Below, in pieces: positions 26,593-35,704 of a stretch of 64,000 nt of DNA. A program made the translations under genes and the position numbers. This stretch comes from Oerskovia paurometabola. Lineage in GTDB: Bacteria > Actinomycetota > Actinomycetes > Actinomycetales > Cellulomonadaceae. How positions within the stretch are numbered: position 1 is the stretch's first letter; every line of letters begins with the position of its first letter. Location: the NCBI RefSeq assembly GCF_016907365.1, contig NZ_JAFBBV010000001.1:3410001-3474000 (forward strand), in the 5' to 3' direction. The notes below the pieces were generated by a model. That model did not search any database and was not told where the DNA came from. It saw only the letters and a list, made by a program, of their open reading frames with translations.

Positions 26593-26620
26593 ACCCCTTG
26601 TGAAAGTTCTCACAAAGGGT
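26593..26620. promoter_or_regulatory. CRP/FNR-family operator upstream of the nrdG-like gene
   Basis: Inverted repeat ACCCCTTGTGA / TCACAAAGGGT with a 6-base centre. The core TGTGA-N6-TCACA at 26599-26614 is an exact match to the CRP-family consensus. A possible -10 box TACCGT is at 26648-26653, placing the palindrome about 40-50 bases upstream of it, a normal activator position. Confidence 0.8.
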
Positions 26621-26735
26621 GTCGGTGAGTCGCACGTCCCCTCGCCGTACCGTCGAGGCACGTCGTGCCGACGCTGACCCGATCCTGCCCGGGACCGCTT
26701 CACGACCCCTGACGACCGGCCGGAAGGACACGACA

Positions 26736-27464
26736 TTGACCGCCACCGCAGGCACGTCCGAGCCCCGTGCGCTCCCGCCCCTCGTGGTCGCGGGCCTGAC
26801 CACGCTCTCGACCGTCGACTGGCCGGGCCGGCTCGTCGCCACGGTCTTCCTCCAGGGCTGCCCGTGGCGCTGCACCTACTGCCACAACCCGGACCTCGTC
26901 ACCGCCGCACCCCGCAACGCGCAGCGCGCGATCCCCTGGACCGACGTCCTGGCGTTCCTCGCGCAGCGGCAGGGGCTGCTCGACGGCGTCGTCTTCTCGG
27001 GCGGTGAACCGACCCTCCAGGCCGCGCTCCCGGCGGCGATCGCCGACGTGCGCGACCTGGGCTTCGGCGTCGGGCTGCACACCGGGGGCGCGTGGCCCGT
27101 ACGCCTCGAGCACGTCCTGCCTCTCGTCGACTGGGTCGGCCTCGACATCAAGGACCTGCCCGACCAGTACGCACGGATCACGGGGGCCGGGCCCTCGGGA
27201 GAGGCCGCGTACCGGTCGCTCGCGACCCTGCAACGCTCGGGCGTCCCGCACGAGGTGCGGACCACGGTCGACCCGACCGTGCACTCGCGCCACGACGTCC
27301 TCGAGCTCTGCGGGCAGCTCTCCGCGATGGGGGTCCGGGGCCACGTGCTCCAGGAGGCACGCGACCTCGGGACGGACCCCGCGTACGCGGCCGCGCTCGC
27401 CGGTCGACGACTGTCCGACGTGCTGCGCGACGACGACCTGCCCCTGACCCGGCGGCGCACCTGA
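26736..27464 (+). CDS. nrdG: anaerobic ribonucleotide reductase activating protein (NrdG-like radical SAM)
   Basis: 242 residues. The radical-SAM cluster motif CxxxCxxC is CPWRCTYC (about residues 47-54), followed by HNP, and SAM-binding GGEPTLQ follows. The fold matches the NrdG branch (STVDWPGRLVATVFLQGCPW). It would make the glycyl radical on anaerobic class III reductase NrdD. No nrdD is in the window, so the partner is elsewhere or this protein serves another enzyme. The start is taken as TTG 26736, with GGAAGGA seven bases upstream. An open upstream extension to 26619 lacks family similarity and overlaps the promoter region. Confidence 0.85.
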   Translation: MTATAGTSEPRALPPLVVAGLTTLSTVDWPGRLVATVFLQGCPWRCTYCHNPDLVTAAPRNAQRAIPWTDVLAFLAQRQGLLDGVVFSGGEPTLQAALPAAIADVRDLGFGVGLHTGGAWPVRLEHVLPLVDWVGLDIKDLPDQYARITGAGPSGEAAYRSLATLQRSGVPHEVRTTVDPTVHSRHDVLELCGQLSAMGVRGHVLQEARDLGTDPAYAAALAGRRLSDVLRDDDLPLTRRRT

Positions 27465-27488
27465 CCGAGCCTCGGGCGACCTCGTGCA

Positions 27489-27521
27489 AGGACCAGCGTG
27501 CCCCTGGGCCACGCTGGTCCT
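27489..27521. terminator. hairpin terminator between nrdG-like gene and putA
   Basis: Perfect 12-bp stem (AGGACCAGCGTG, 27489-27500, with 27510-27521) and a 9-base loop, between convergent genes. Confidence 0.8.
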
Positions 27522-27532
27522 GACACGTCGGG

Positions 27533-30500
27533 TCAGCGCGTCACGTGCCCGAACCGGTGCATCGTCCGGCTGATCGCCTGCTCGCGCAGGACCGTCAGCA
27601 GCTCGCGCCGACCGCTCGCGAGCACCGGGTGGTCCAGCACCGTCACATCGCCCACGTGGCCCGCCGCGGCCTCGCGCAGCCCGGGCGCCGAGCCCACGAC
27701 GCGCACCCGCCCCGTGACCTCGCCGCGCTCGACCGACGCGGCGAACGCCTCGTGGCTCACGGCCGACGGCCCGTCGGCGCGGCTCACGACGACCGGCACC
27801 CCGGCCGTGCGCGCCGCGGACAGCACGCGCTCGACCTCGACGGGCGCAGCCCCGTCCCCGACGCGGACCGTCAGGACGTCGATCGGCCGGTACCGGAACA
27901 CGTTCGACTCGACGTGCAGCGCCGACGGGTCGTGCTCGACCGCGAACTCGTGCGCCCACCAGCGGGCGTCGTCGGCCCGGGCCCACGCGAGCCACGCCTC
28001 GGGCGAGGTCTCCCGCGCGGGGACGGCTCCGGCGTCGGGCACCGCGCTCGCCGAGCCCGCGGTGACGGCGTCGCTCCACGTGCCCAGCTCGGCCACGTAG
28101 TTGGGGCCGCCCGCCTTCGCGCCCGGGCCCACGGCCGAGCGCTTCCAGCCGCCGAACGACTGGCGCTGGACGATCGCGCCCGTGATGACGCGGTTGACGT
28201 AGGCGTTGCCGACCTGGACGCGGTCGAGCCAGGTGTCGACCTCGGTGTCGTCGAGGCTGTGGATGCCGCCCGTGAGGCCGAACGAGACCGCGTTCTGCAG
28301 CTCGATGGCCTCGTCGAGCGTCGCGGCCGTCATGATCCCGAGCACCGGGCCGAACGCCTCGGTGAGGTGGAAGAACGAGCCCGGCGCGACGCCCGAGCGC
28401 AGGCCCGGGGTCCAGAGACGACCAGCGGCGTCGAGGCGGCGAGGCGCGACGAGCCACTGCTCGCCGGGCTCGAGCGTCGTCAGGGCGCGCAGCAGCTTGT
28501 CGCCGGGCGCCTCGGTGAGCGGCCCCATGGTCGTCGAGACCTCGGTGGCCGGGCCGACCGCGAGCGAACGGACCGCGTCGACGAGCTGCACAGAGAACCG
28601 GCGACCCGTCTCGGTCCGCTGGTCACCGACCGAGCCCACGAGGATCACGAGCGAGGCCGCCGAGCACTTCTGCCCCGCGTGCCCGAACGCCGAGCGCACG
28701 ACGTCGGCCGCCGCGAGGTCGAGGTCCGCCGAGGGCGTCACGACGATCGCGTTCTTGCCCGACGTCTCGGCGAGCACGTCCAGGCCGGGACGCCACGACG
28801 CGAACATCTGCGCGGTCTCGATGGCCCCGGTGAGGATGACGCGGGCCACGCCCTCGTGCGTCACGAGATGGCGACCGAGGTCACCGTCGGGCACGCGCGA
28901 GAGCTGCACGACGTCGCGCACGGCGTCCGCCGTCAGGGTGCTCCCGGCGGGTGCGTCCGCCACGGCGTCCGCGAGCCCCGCGTGGATCGCGGCGACCGCA
29001 ACCTCGAGGCAGCGGGGCGTCGCCGGGGCCGGCTTCGCGATCACGGCCGAGCCGGCCGCGAGTGCCGCGACGATCCCGCCCACGGGGATCGCGACGGGGA
29101 AGTTCCACGGCGGGGTCACGAGGGTCACGCCGTCAGGGGTGAACGTCGCGCCGGGGACCTGGTCGAGCGCCTCGGCCGACTGCGCGTAGTAGCTCGCGAA
29201 GTCGACGGCCTCGCTGACCTCGGGGTCGGCCTCGGCGACGGTCTTGCCGGGCTCGTGCACCATGGCGGTGACGAGGTCGGTGCGGGCCTCCTCGAGCCGG
29301 GCGGCCACGGCGCGCAGGGCGCGGGCGCGGTCCGCGGGGGCGACCTGCGCCCAGGCCGCGGTGGCCCTGCCGGCGCGCGCGACGACGTCGTCCACCTGGT
29401 CCGTGCTGGTCACCTCGGGCGACTGCGCGGGGACGAACCCGGAGTCCAGTCCGACGATCCGCGCGGCCCAGACGCGGTTCGCCGCGACGGCCGGGTCGGT
29501 GTCGGCGGCGTTGGTGAACCGCTCCCCGGCGGCCACGTGCCCGACGGCGTCGCGCGCCTGGCGACGCGGCGTCACGTCCGCGTCGGAGTAGCGGGTGCCG
29601 AGCTCGACCGAGGCGCGGTAGGCGGCCTCCTGGCGGTCCATCGCGGTGCCCGAGGGGTGGTCCGACGGGTGGTCCGAGGGAGCGAACATGGCGTGCAGGA
29701 AGTTCTGCTCGGCCGCGTTCTCCTCGAGGCGGCGCACGAGGTAGGAGATCGCGACGTCGAAGTCCTCGCGGGCCACGACCGGGGTGTACAGGACGACGCG
29801 GCCCGCGTCCCGAGCGACCTCGTCCCGCACCGCCCGCGCCTCGCCCGGCGCCATGCCCTGCAGCATCTCGACGTCGAGCGCGTGGGCGACCCCGCGCGCT
29901 CGTGCGGTGAGGATCGCGAGCGCGACGTGGAACAGGTTGTGGCTCGCGACGCCGATGCGCACGGCGTCGGTGCGGGGGGCGCGCAGCGCGTGGTCGACGA
30001 GACGCACGTAGTTCGCGTCGACGTCGGGCTTGGTCGGGTAGGGGGCCTGGGCCCAGCCGTGGAGCTCGGCCTCGACCTTCTCCATCGCGAGGTTCGCGCC
30101 CTTGACGAGGCGCACCTTGACGGGGGCGCCGCCCGCCGCGACGCGCTCGGTCGCGAACGCGGTGATGCCGTCGAGCGCGCCGAGCGCGTCGGGCAGGTAC
30201 GCCTGGAGCACGATCCCGGCCTCGAGGCCGCGGAACTCCTCACGCCCCAGGATCGCCTGGAAGACCTCGGTCGTCAGGGCCAGGTCGCGGTACTCCTCCA
30301 TGTCGAGGTTGAGGAACACCCCGTGGTCGCGCGCGGCGCGGTACAGCGGCAGGAGGCGCTCGACGACGCGGTCGCGCGAGCCCTCGAGGTCCCACGTGAC
30401 GAGCTGGGAGGCCACCGAGGACACCTTGACCGAGACGTAGTCGACGTCGGGACGCTCGACGAGCGCGATGGTCCGCGCGAGCCTGGCCTGGGCCTCGTCC

Positions 30501-31069
30501 TCGCCGAGCACGGCCTCGCCGAGGAGGTTGATGTTGAGCGCGTACCCCTCGGCGCGCGTGCGTGCGAGGTGCTTGCCGAGCCCCGGGCCGGCGTCGGCCA
30601 CGAGGTGACCGACGAGCTGGCGCAGGCGGATCCGTGCGGCGGGCACGACGACCCTCGGCAGCACGGGGGCCATGCGGGCGCCGAGGCGCAGCAACGCGGT
30701 GTCGACGGGGCCGAGGAAGCCCTTCGCACCACCCGCGAGGTCGCCCAGGAGGCCGAGCTCGTGCGCGGCGACCTGGACGTCCTGGGGGCGGGCGACGTTG
30801 TCGACGAACCGCACCGCGAGCTCGAGGCCCGCGGGGTCGGACACGAGGGCGCCGAGGCGCTCGGCGGTCCTGCGCTCGCGCGCGCCCTCGGAGGCCGCGG
30901 CCGCGGCGGCGATCCAGCTGCGGGCGAGGCGCGCGGCGTCGTCGGTCAGGGTCTCGACCGGGGTGTCGGTCTGGACGTCGACGCTGGTCAGGGGCGCGGA
31001 GTCGCCGGCTCGTGATCGGTCGTCCGCGTGTGGAGCACCGGCGGGGGCGCTCGAGTCGTGGCTGCTCAT
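27533..31069 (-). CDS. putA: bifunctional proline dehydrogenase / glutamate semialdehyde dehydrogenase
   Basis: 1178 residues. A proline dehydrogenase TIM barrel (about 90-460) has VKVSS, LNLDMEEYRDL, VRLVKGANLAMEK and EMLQGM. An aldehyde dehydrogenase domain (about 540-1000) has VTPPWNFPVAIPVGGI, ETSGKNAIVV and catalytic Cys802 in GHAGQKCSAASL. The last 180 residues form an extra C-terminal domain. It oxidises proline to glutamate, channelling P5C between sites. There is no N-terminal ribbon-helix-helix, so it is not self-regulating as in enteric bacteria. The divergent PAS-AraC gene 53 bases away is the likely regulator. Most actinobacteria use separate PutB and PutA enzymes, so the fusion is notable but known. 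Confidence 0.95.
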   Translation of the reverse strand: MSSHDSSAPAGAPHADDRSRAGDSAPLTSVDVQTDTPVETLTDDAARLARSWIAAAAAASEGARERRTAERLGALVSDPAGLELAVRFVDNVARPQDVQVAAHELGLLGDLAGGAKGFLGPVDTALLRLGARMAPVLPRVVVPAARIRLRQLVGHLVADAGPGLGKHLARTRAEGYALNINLLGEAVLGEDEAQARLARTIALVERPDVDYVSVKVSSVASQLVTWDLEGSRDRVVERLLPLYRAARDHGVFLNLDMEEYRDLALTTEVFQAILGREEFRGLEAGIVLQAYLPDALGALDGITAFATERVAAGGAPVKVRLVKGANLAMEKVEAELHGWAQAPYPTKPDVDANYVRLVDHALRAPRTDAVRIGVASHNLFHVALAILTARARGVAHALDVEMLQGMAPGEARAVRDEVARDAGRVVLYTPVVAREDFDVAISYLVRRLEENAAEQNFLHAMFAPSDHPSDHPSGTAMDRQEAAYRASVELGTRYSDADVTPRRQARDAVGHVAAGERFTNAADTDPAVAANRVWAARIVGLDSGFVPAQSPEVTSTDQVDDVVARAGRATAAWAQVAPADRARALRAVAARLEEARTDLVTAMVHEPGKTVAEADPEVSEAVDFASYYAQSAEALDQVPGATFTPDGVTLVTPPWNFPVAIPVGGIVAALAAGSAVIAKPAPATPRCLEVAVAAIHAGLADAVADAPAGSTLTADAVRDVVQLSRVPDGDLGRHLVTHEGVARVILTGAIETAQMFASWRPGLDVLAETSGKNAIVVTPSADLDLAAADVVRSAFGHAGQKCSAASLVILVGSVGDQRTETGRRFSVQLVDAVRSLAVGPATEVSTTMGPLTEAPGDKLLRALTTLEPGEQWLVAPRRLDAAGRLWTPGLRSGVAPGSFFHLTEAFGPVLGIMTAATLDEAIELQNAVSFGLTGGIHSLDDTEVDTWLDRVQVGNAYVNRVITGAIVQRQSFGGWKRSAVGPGAKAGGPNYVAELGTWSDAVTAGSASAVPDAGAVPARETSPEAWLAWARADDARWWAHEFAVEHDPSALHVESNVFRYRPIDVLTVRVGDGAAPVEVERVLSAARTAGVPVVVSRADGPSAVSHEAFAASVERGEVTGRVRVVGSAPGLREAAAGHVGDVTVLDHPVLASGRRELLTVLREQAISRTMHRFGHVTR

Positions 31070-31106
31070 CCTCCTAGCGTGCCTCCGTTGCTGACGCTTC
31101 GTCTTG

Positions 31107-31112
31107 TACGAT
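31107..31112 (+). promoter_or_regulatory. putative -10 box of the PAS-AraC regulator gene
   Basis: TACGAT, ten bases before ATG 31123, in the 53-base gap between putA and the regulator. A very short leader without a ribosome site would result. Confidence 0.4.
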
Positions 31113-31122
31113 CCGGGCTGTC

Positions 31123-31890
31123 ATGGCATCGCTTCCGGACAAGTCCACCCCACCACGCACCTGGCCAGGCGGCGAGGCGCTGCTGGCTGCCCTGAGCCCC
31201 GCGATGGTCGACCTCATGGACGAGCTCTCGTCGACCATGTTCTGCGCCAAGGACGTCACGGGTCGGTACGTGCTGGTCAACCGGGTCTTCGTCGCTCGCA
31301 CGCACGAGCGCTCCCGCCGCGCGGTCCTCGGCAAGCGCGCCACCGACCTGTTCGTCCCCCAGCTCGCCGAGCGCTACGACCAGCAGGACGCCGAGGTCCT
31401 GCGCACGGGCCGCCCGCTGCGCAACGAGCTCGAGCTCATCCGCCGCCTGGGCGGCACGCCCGGCTGGTTCCTCACGTCCAAGCTCCCGGTGCACGACGGC
31501 GCAGGGCACCTCGTCGGGCTCGTCTCGGTCTCGCAGGACCTGCGCGAGGACGACGCCGACGACGCCTCGATGGACTCGATGGCGCGGCTCGTCGCGGGCA
31601 TCGAGGAGCGTCTGGGGCAGGCGCTCACGGTCGCGGACCTCGCGGCACTGGCCGGGTGCACGCCCGCGGTGCTCGACCGCCGCGTGCGGCGCGTGTTCTC
31701 GCTCAGCCCGCGCCAGCTCGTGCTCCGCTCCCGGGTCGACCGGGCGGCCGAGCTGCTCGCGGGCTCCGACGCCCCCATCGCCGAGATCGCGGTCGTCACG
31801 GGCTTCTACGACCAGCCGGCGTTCACCCGGACGTTCGCGCGGCTGACGGGCGAGACTCCGTCGTCCTTCCGGCGGCGGGCGCGGCGGTAG
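31123..31890 (+). CDS. AraC-family regulator with N-terminal PAS domain
   Basis: 255 residues. A PAS domain (about 25-140) begins around MDELSSTMFCAKDVTGRYVLVNR and ends GLVSVSQDLRE. A two-helix-turn-helix AraC domain (about 155-255) follows, with LTVADLAALAGCTPAVLDRRVRRVF and the C-terminal signature IAEIAVVTGFYDQPAFTRTFARLTGETPS split across it. It is divergent from putA with a 53-base shared promoter, so it is the obvious candidate regulator of proline use. The PAS ligand could be proline or a redox cofactor. Neither can be read from sequence. Convergent with the lipoprotein gene. Confidence 0.9.
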   Translation: MASLPDKSTPPRTWPGGEALLAALSPAMVDLMDELSSTMFCAKDVTGRYVLVNRVFVARTHERSRRAVLGKRATDLFVPQLAERYDQQDAEVLRTGRPLRNELELIRRLGGTPGWFLTSKLPVHDGAGHLVGLVSVSQDLREDDADDASMDSMARLVAGIEERLGQALTVADLAALAGCTPAVLDRRVRRVFSLSPRQLVLRSRVDRAAELLAGSDAPIAEIAVVTGFYDQPAFTRTFARLTGETPSSFRRRARR

Positions 31891-31956
31891 GTCGCCCTCC
31901 CGGCTCGCGCACCCGCGCGCCGGGGTGCGCAGGGCGTGTCGTCGGCCCCGACCGAC

Positions 31957-32472
31957 CTACTGCCCGACGGCCACCAGCACCAGCACCCCCGCCGCGGCGT
32001 CGAGGTAGGCGTCGGCCCTGAAGCCGTCCTGGGTGAACGCCGCGTCGAGCGCGTCCCCACCGAGCAGGTCCCCTGCGGGGAGCGACGCGTCCAGGTCCGC
32101 GACGACCTGGGGACGGTCCTCGGTGGGAGCCGGTGCGTACTGCGCGACCAGCGCCGCCGCCTGCGCGGGCTCGAGCTCGACGACCGCGTCGACCCAGTAC
32201 GTCGACGGTCCGGGCGCACGCCCGTCCCCGAGGGTCCCGGACGCCCACGTCGCGGCGACCGGCTCGCCCAACGCGTCGAACCGGTCGGTCAGCGGAGAGA
32301 GGTCGCTGCGCAACCCACCGACCCCGTCCTTGGCCGGCGGCGCCTGCTCGGTCGGGGCGGAGCACCCCGCTACCAGCAGCGGCACCGTCCCCAGGAGAGC
32401 GACGAGCGCGAGGCGAGCGACGTCGTCGGGCAGGTGGCGGCGGGCCGCGCGGACGACAGGACGCGAGGACAT
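31957..32472 (-). CDS. putative lipoprotein of unknown function
   Basis: 171 residues. The signal peptide ends in lipobox LVAGC with Cys37. The mature part (about 135 residues) is a single small alpha/beta domain with no domain I recognise. ATG 32472 follows a TATCCT box (complement of 32480-32485) by seven bases, so the message is probably leaderless. An open frame continues upstream but runs antisense through the aldo/keto reductase gene and is not real. Expected to be anchored on the outer face of the membrane. It is divergent from the aldo/keto reductase, with start codons 72 bases apart. Confidence 0.75.
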   Translation of the reverse strand: MSSRPVVRAARRHLPDDVARLALVALLGTVPLLVAGCSAPTEQAPPAKDGVGGLRSDLSPLTDRFDALGEPVAATWASGTLGDGRAPGPSTYWVDAVVELEPAQAAALVAQYAPAPTEDRPQVVADLDASLPAGDLLGGDALDAAFTQDGFRADAYLDAAAGVLVLVAVGQ

Positions 32473-32544
32473 GGCACGCAGGATACTCACCCGTCGGCCC
32501 TCCCGGCTCGCGCCCCCGCGCGTCCCGTGCCAAGACTGGGAACC

Positions 32545-33315
32545 ATGACCTCGATCCCCACCGCCGCCCTGCCCGGCGGAGACATCCCCCTGCTCGGCCT
32601 CGGCACGTGGCAGTCGGAGGGCGACGACTGCTACCGCGCGGTGCGCCACGCGCTCGACGTCGGGTACCGGCACATCGACACCGCGACCATGTACGGCAAC
32701 GAGGAGCAGGTGGGTCGCGCGCTCGCCGCCTCCGGTGTGCCGCGCGAGGACGTGTTCCTCACGACCAAGCTGCGCCCCGCCGACGTGGGCCGCGAGCACG
32801 AGACCCTGGCACGGTCGCTGCGCCTGCTCGGCACCGACTACCTGGACCTGTGGCTGATCCACTGGCCGCCGTCCGGCGACGCCTCGCCCTGGGTGTGGGC
32901 CGAGCTGCTCGCGGCGCGCAACGTGGGCCTCGTGCGGTCGGTCGGGGTGTCGAACTACTCGGTGGACCAGCTCGACGTCCTGTCCGAGCAGACCGGCGAG
33001 ACCCCTGCGGTCAACCAGATCCCGTGGGGCCCCGACGACTACGACGCACGCGTCGTCGAGCAGCACGCCCAGCGCGGCGTGGTGCTCGAGGGGTACAGCC
33101 CGTTCAAGCGCACCAACCTCGACTCGCCCGCACTCCAGGCAGTCGCGAACGCGCACGGGGTCAGCACCGCGCAGGTCGTCGTGCGCTGGCACCTGGACCA
33201 CGGTTTCGTCGTGATCCCCAAGTCGGTGACCCCGGCCCGGATCGAGGCGAACTTCGACGTCACGGGCTTCTCGCTGAGCCCCGACGAGCTCGCGAGCATC
33301 GACACGCTGGGGTGA
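32545..33315 (+). CDS. aldo/keto reductase
   Basis: 256 residues, an (alpha/beta)8 NADPH-dependent oxidoreductase of the AKR5-like group that includes 2,5-diketo-gluconate reductases. The catalytic tetrad is visible: Asp45 and Tyr50 in HIDTATMYGNE, Lys75 in TTKL, and His106 in LIHWP. The NADPH-binding motif is IPKSVTPARIEANF. Likely reduces small aldehydes or ketones, exact substrate unknown. ATG 32545 gives a start ten residues before the first barrel strand. No ribosome site is visible, so this may be another leaderless gene. Confidence 0.93.
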   Translation: MTSIPTAALPGGDIPLLGLGTWQSEGDDCYRAVRHALDVGYRHIDTATMYGNEEQVGRALAASGVPREDVFLTTKLRPADVGREHETLARSLRLLGTDYLDLWLIHWPPSGDASPWVWAELLAARNVGLVRSVGVSNYSVDQLDVLSEQTGETPAVNQIPWGPDDYDARVVEQHAQRGVVLEGYSPFKRTNLDSPALQAVANAHGVSTAQVVVRWHLDHGFVVIPKSVTPARIEANFDVTGFSLSPDELASIDTLG

Positions 33316-33417
33316 CGATCCGGTCGGCGACGTGAAACGGGCCACGACCTGGCGGTACGTTGGACGGGCACGGTCCCTCACCTCGGGACCGGAAAACCCT
33401 CATCACCCGGAGGAAGA

Positions 33418-34731
33418 GTGACGACGACGTCAACGCCGCCCACCAGCGGTGCCACCCAGGCCGGATCCACCACCGAGTCGCCCCACCAGAAGGCCTCGGC
33501 GCTCGCGACGGCCCACAGCCAGCTCGCGAGCGCGGTGGAGATCCTCGGCTACGACCCGGGCCTGCACGAGATGCTCGCGACACCACGCCGCGAGGTCAAC
33601 GTCTCGGTCCCGCTGCGTCGCGACAGCGGAGAGATCGTGCTGTTCCGCGGCTACCGCGTCCAGCACAACGTGTCGCGCGGCCCCGGCAAGGGCGGGCTGC
33701 GCTACCACCCGAGCGTCGACATCGACGAGGTGCGTGCGCTCGCCATGTGGATGACCTGGAAGTGCGCCGTCGTGGACCTGCCGTACGGCGGGGCCAAGGG
33801 CGGCGTGTCGATCGACCCGCGCCAGTACTCGCAGGCCGAGCTCGAGCGCGTGACCCGCCGGTACACGAGCGAGATCATGCCGGTGATCGGCCCCGAGCGG
33901 GACATCATGGCCCCCGACATGGGGACCAACGAGCAGACCATGGCGTGGGTCATGGACACCTACTCGGTCAACCAGGGATACACGATCCCGGGCGTCGTGA
34001 CAGGCAAGCCGATCCCCGTGGGCGGCTCGCTCGGGCGCACCACGGCGACGTCGCAGGGCGTGGTCCACACGACCAAGGCAGCGCTCGCCGAGGCGGGGCT
34101 CGAGCTCTCGGACGCGTCGATCGCTGTGCAGGGGTTCGGCAAGGTCGGCTCGCACGCCGCCGCGATCCTCGCGGGCCAGGGTGCCCGGGTGGTCGCGGTG
34201 AGCGACCAGTACGGCGGCATCCACGACGAGGACGGGCTCGACGTCGCGGCGCTGTTCCGGCACGTCGCCGAGACCGGGACCGTGGTCGGCTTCGAGGACG
34301 CCGAGCCGATCGACAACCACGCGCTGCTCGCGCTGCCCGTGGACGTCCTCATCCCGGCGGCCGTGGAGGGCGTGCTCGACGACGAGACCGCGCACACCGT
34401 CAAGGCCCGCTGGGTCGTCGAGGGAGCGAACGGTCCGACGACCGCCGCGGGCGACCGCATCCTCGCCAAGAACGGCGTGACCGTGGTGCCCGACATCCTC
34501 GCGAACGCGGGTGGCGTCGTCGTGTCCTACTTCGAGTGGGTCCAGGCGAACCAGGCGTACTGGTGGACCGAGCAGGAGATCGGCGAGAAGCTCGAGCACC
34601 GCATGCACGTGGCCTACCAGGGCGTGTCGTCGCTGGCTCGTCGCGAGGAGCTGAGCCTGCGCGACGCCGCGCTCGTCATCGGCATCCAGCGCACGGCCGA
34701 GGCGCACCAGATCCGCGGGCTCTACCCGTAG
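33418..34731 (+). CDS. gdhA: glutamate dehydrogenase (Glu/Leu/Phe/Val dehydrogenase family)
   Basis: 437 residues. The family signature around the catalytic Lys is clear (VDLPYGGAKGGVSIDP). The substrate region is RGPGKGGLRYHPSVD, and the nucleotide-binding fold has VQGFGKVGSHAA. The closing signature YFEWVQANQAYWW is typical of the hexameric 410-440-residue glutamate dehydrogenases of Gram-positive bacteria. It interconverts glutamate and 2-oxoglutarate plus ammonia. With PutA 2 kb away on the other strand it could pass proline nitrogen to ammonia. GTG 33418 follows GGAGG by four bases. A perfect-type hairpin follows the stop. Confidence 0.93.
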   Translation: MTTTSTPPTSGATQAGSTTESPHQKASALATAHSQLASAVEILGYDPGLHEMLATPRREVNVSVPLRRDSGEIVLFRGYRVQHNVSRGPGKGGLRYHPSVDIDEVRALAMWMTWKCAVVDLPYGGAKGGVSIDPRQYSQAELERVTRRYTSEIMPVIGPERDIMAPDMGTNEQTMAWVMDTYSVNQGYTIPGVVTGKPIPVGGSLGRTTATSQGVVHTTKAALAEAGLELSDASIAVQGFGKVGSHAAAILAGQGARVVAVSDQYGGIHDEDGLDVAALFRHVAETGTVVGFEDAEPIDNHALLALPVDVLIPAAVEGVLDDETAHTVKARWVVEGANGPTTAAGDRILAKNGVTVVPDILANAGGVVVSYFEWVQANQAYWWTEQEIGEKLEHRMHVAYQGVSSLARREELSLRDAALVIGIQRTAEAHQIRGLYP

Positions 34732-34751
34732 CGATCGTCCGTCGCCCCGGG

Positions 34752-34784
34752 CAGGGCGGTCCTCGCGAGGCGAGGGCCGCCCTG
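34752..34784. terminator. hairpin terminator between gdhA and the TspO-like gene
   Basis: 15-bp stem with one G-T pair (34752-34766 and 34770-34784) and a 3-base GAG loop, located between convergent genes. Confidence 0.82.
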
Positions 34785-34849
34785 TCGCACGTCCTGGCCG
34801 GGCGGCCCCGCACGTCCCCGGCAGGACCTCCCTGCCCGACGACGCCGCG

Positions 34850-35686
34850 TCAGCCGCGTCGTGCGCGCAGCGTGGTCACGACGGGGGCCAGGAGCGCGAC
34901 GGCTGCGGCGACGCCCGCCGCCACCGCGACGGTGCCGTCGACGAGGGGACCGTTGGCGCGACCGTAGGCGATCCAGCCGAGCCCCCAGGCCATGGCCAGG
35001 CCGATCGCGATCGCGACCACCGGCCTGCGCGCCGCGAAGAGGGCGTAGGCGACGGCCAGGACCGCGCCGGCCGCGACGACGAGCACGCCCCAGGTGGTCG
35101 CGCCGAGACCCATCTCGCCCACGCCCGCGTCGGTGAGCGCGGCGGCGACGTTGGCGAGCGTCGCGACGCTGGCCCAGCCCAGGTAGAGGCCGACCGTGCC
35201 GTCCAGGACGACGGCCTGGACCGTGCTCGCGGGCGGGGTGCGCACGAGCCGCACGAGGATCACGGCGAGCACCGCGACGAGCAGGCCGATCACGACGACG
35301 CTGAGCGGCAGGACGCCCGTCTGGACCACGCCGATCCAGGCGGCGTTGAGGAGCATCGAGACCAGGACCCACCACGACACGGACCGCAGGCGGGGATCGG
35401 TGGCCTGGCGCGGGATCGCCTGGTAGACCGCGAAGACCGCGAGCCCCAGGTAGATCACCGACCAGATCGAGAAAGCCGGACCGTCCGGCGCGACGGGGGT
35501 CGCGTCGGCGGCGAGGGCTCCCCCCGACGCGTTCTGGACGGCTTGTCCGCCGAACGCTCCGGAGCCGAAGGCCGCGCCGACGATCGCGATCACGGCTCCG
35601 ACGAGGACGGTGACCTGGCGGACCCGGTCGGCGGTCGTGGGGGCCGCGGCGGGCTGGGCTGACGTGGTTTCTCGGGTCGCGCTCAT
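34850..35686 (-). CDS. TspO/MBR-family tryptophan-rich membrane protein
   Basis: 278 residues and about eight hydrophobic helices, longer than the classic 150-residue TspO. The family-like segments are PDGPAFSIWSVIYLGLAVFA, NAAWIGVVQTG and GTVGLYLGWASVATLANVA. TspO-like proteins bind porphyrins or similar ligands and respond to stress, but the longer actinobacterial form has no assigned role. The N-terminus (about 20 residues) is Thr/Ala/Pro-rich. ATG 35686 is assumed. No ribosome site at normal spacing is visible. A perfect 14-bp palindrome lies 19 bases upstream. Divergent from the M48 protease. Confidence 0.75.
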   Translation of the reverse strand: MSATRETTSAQPAAAPTTADRVRQVTVLVGAVIAIVGAAFGSGAFGGQAVQNASGGALAADATPVAPDGPAFSIWSVIYLGLAVFAVYQAIPRQATDPRLRSVSWWVLVSMLLNAAWIGVVQTGVLPLSVVVIGLLVAVLAVILVRLVRTPPASTVQAVVLDGTVGLYLGWASVATLANVAAALTDAGVGEMGLGATTWGVLVVAAGAVLAVAYALFAARRPVVAIAIGLAMAWGLGWIAYGRANGPLVDGTVAVAAGVAAAVALLAPVVTTLRARRG

Positions 35687-35704
35687 GCTCCCAGCATGCC
35701 AACA

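Noticed and set aside
26619..26735. N-terminal extension of the nrdG-like protein from 26619
   Set aside because: The extension is Arg/Thr-rich without family similarity, overlaps the promoter, and a well-placed ribosome site precedes TTG 26736.
27545..31015. Open frame of over 1100 codons antisense to putA
   Set aside because: Low-complexity Arg/Gly/Val composition and no motif. The putA strand has complete proline and aldehyde dehydrogenase signatures.
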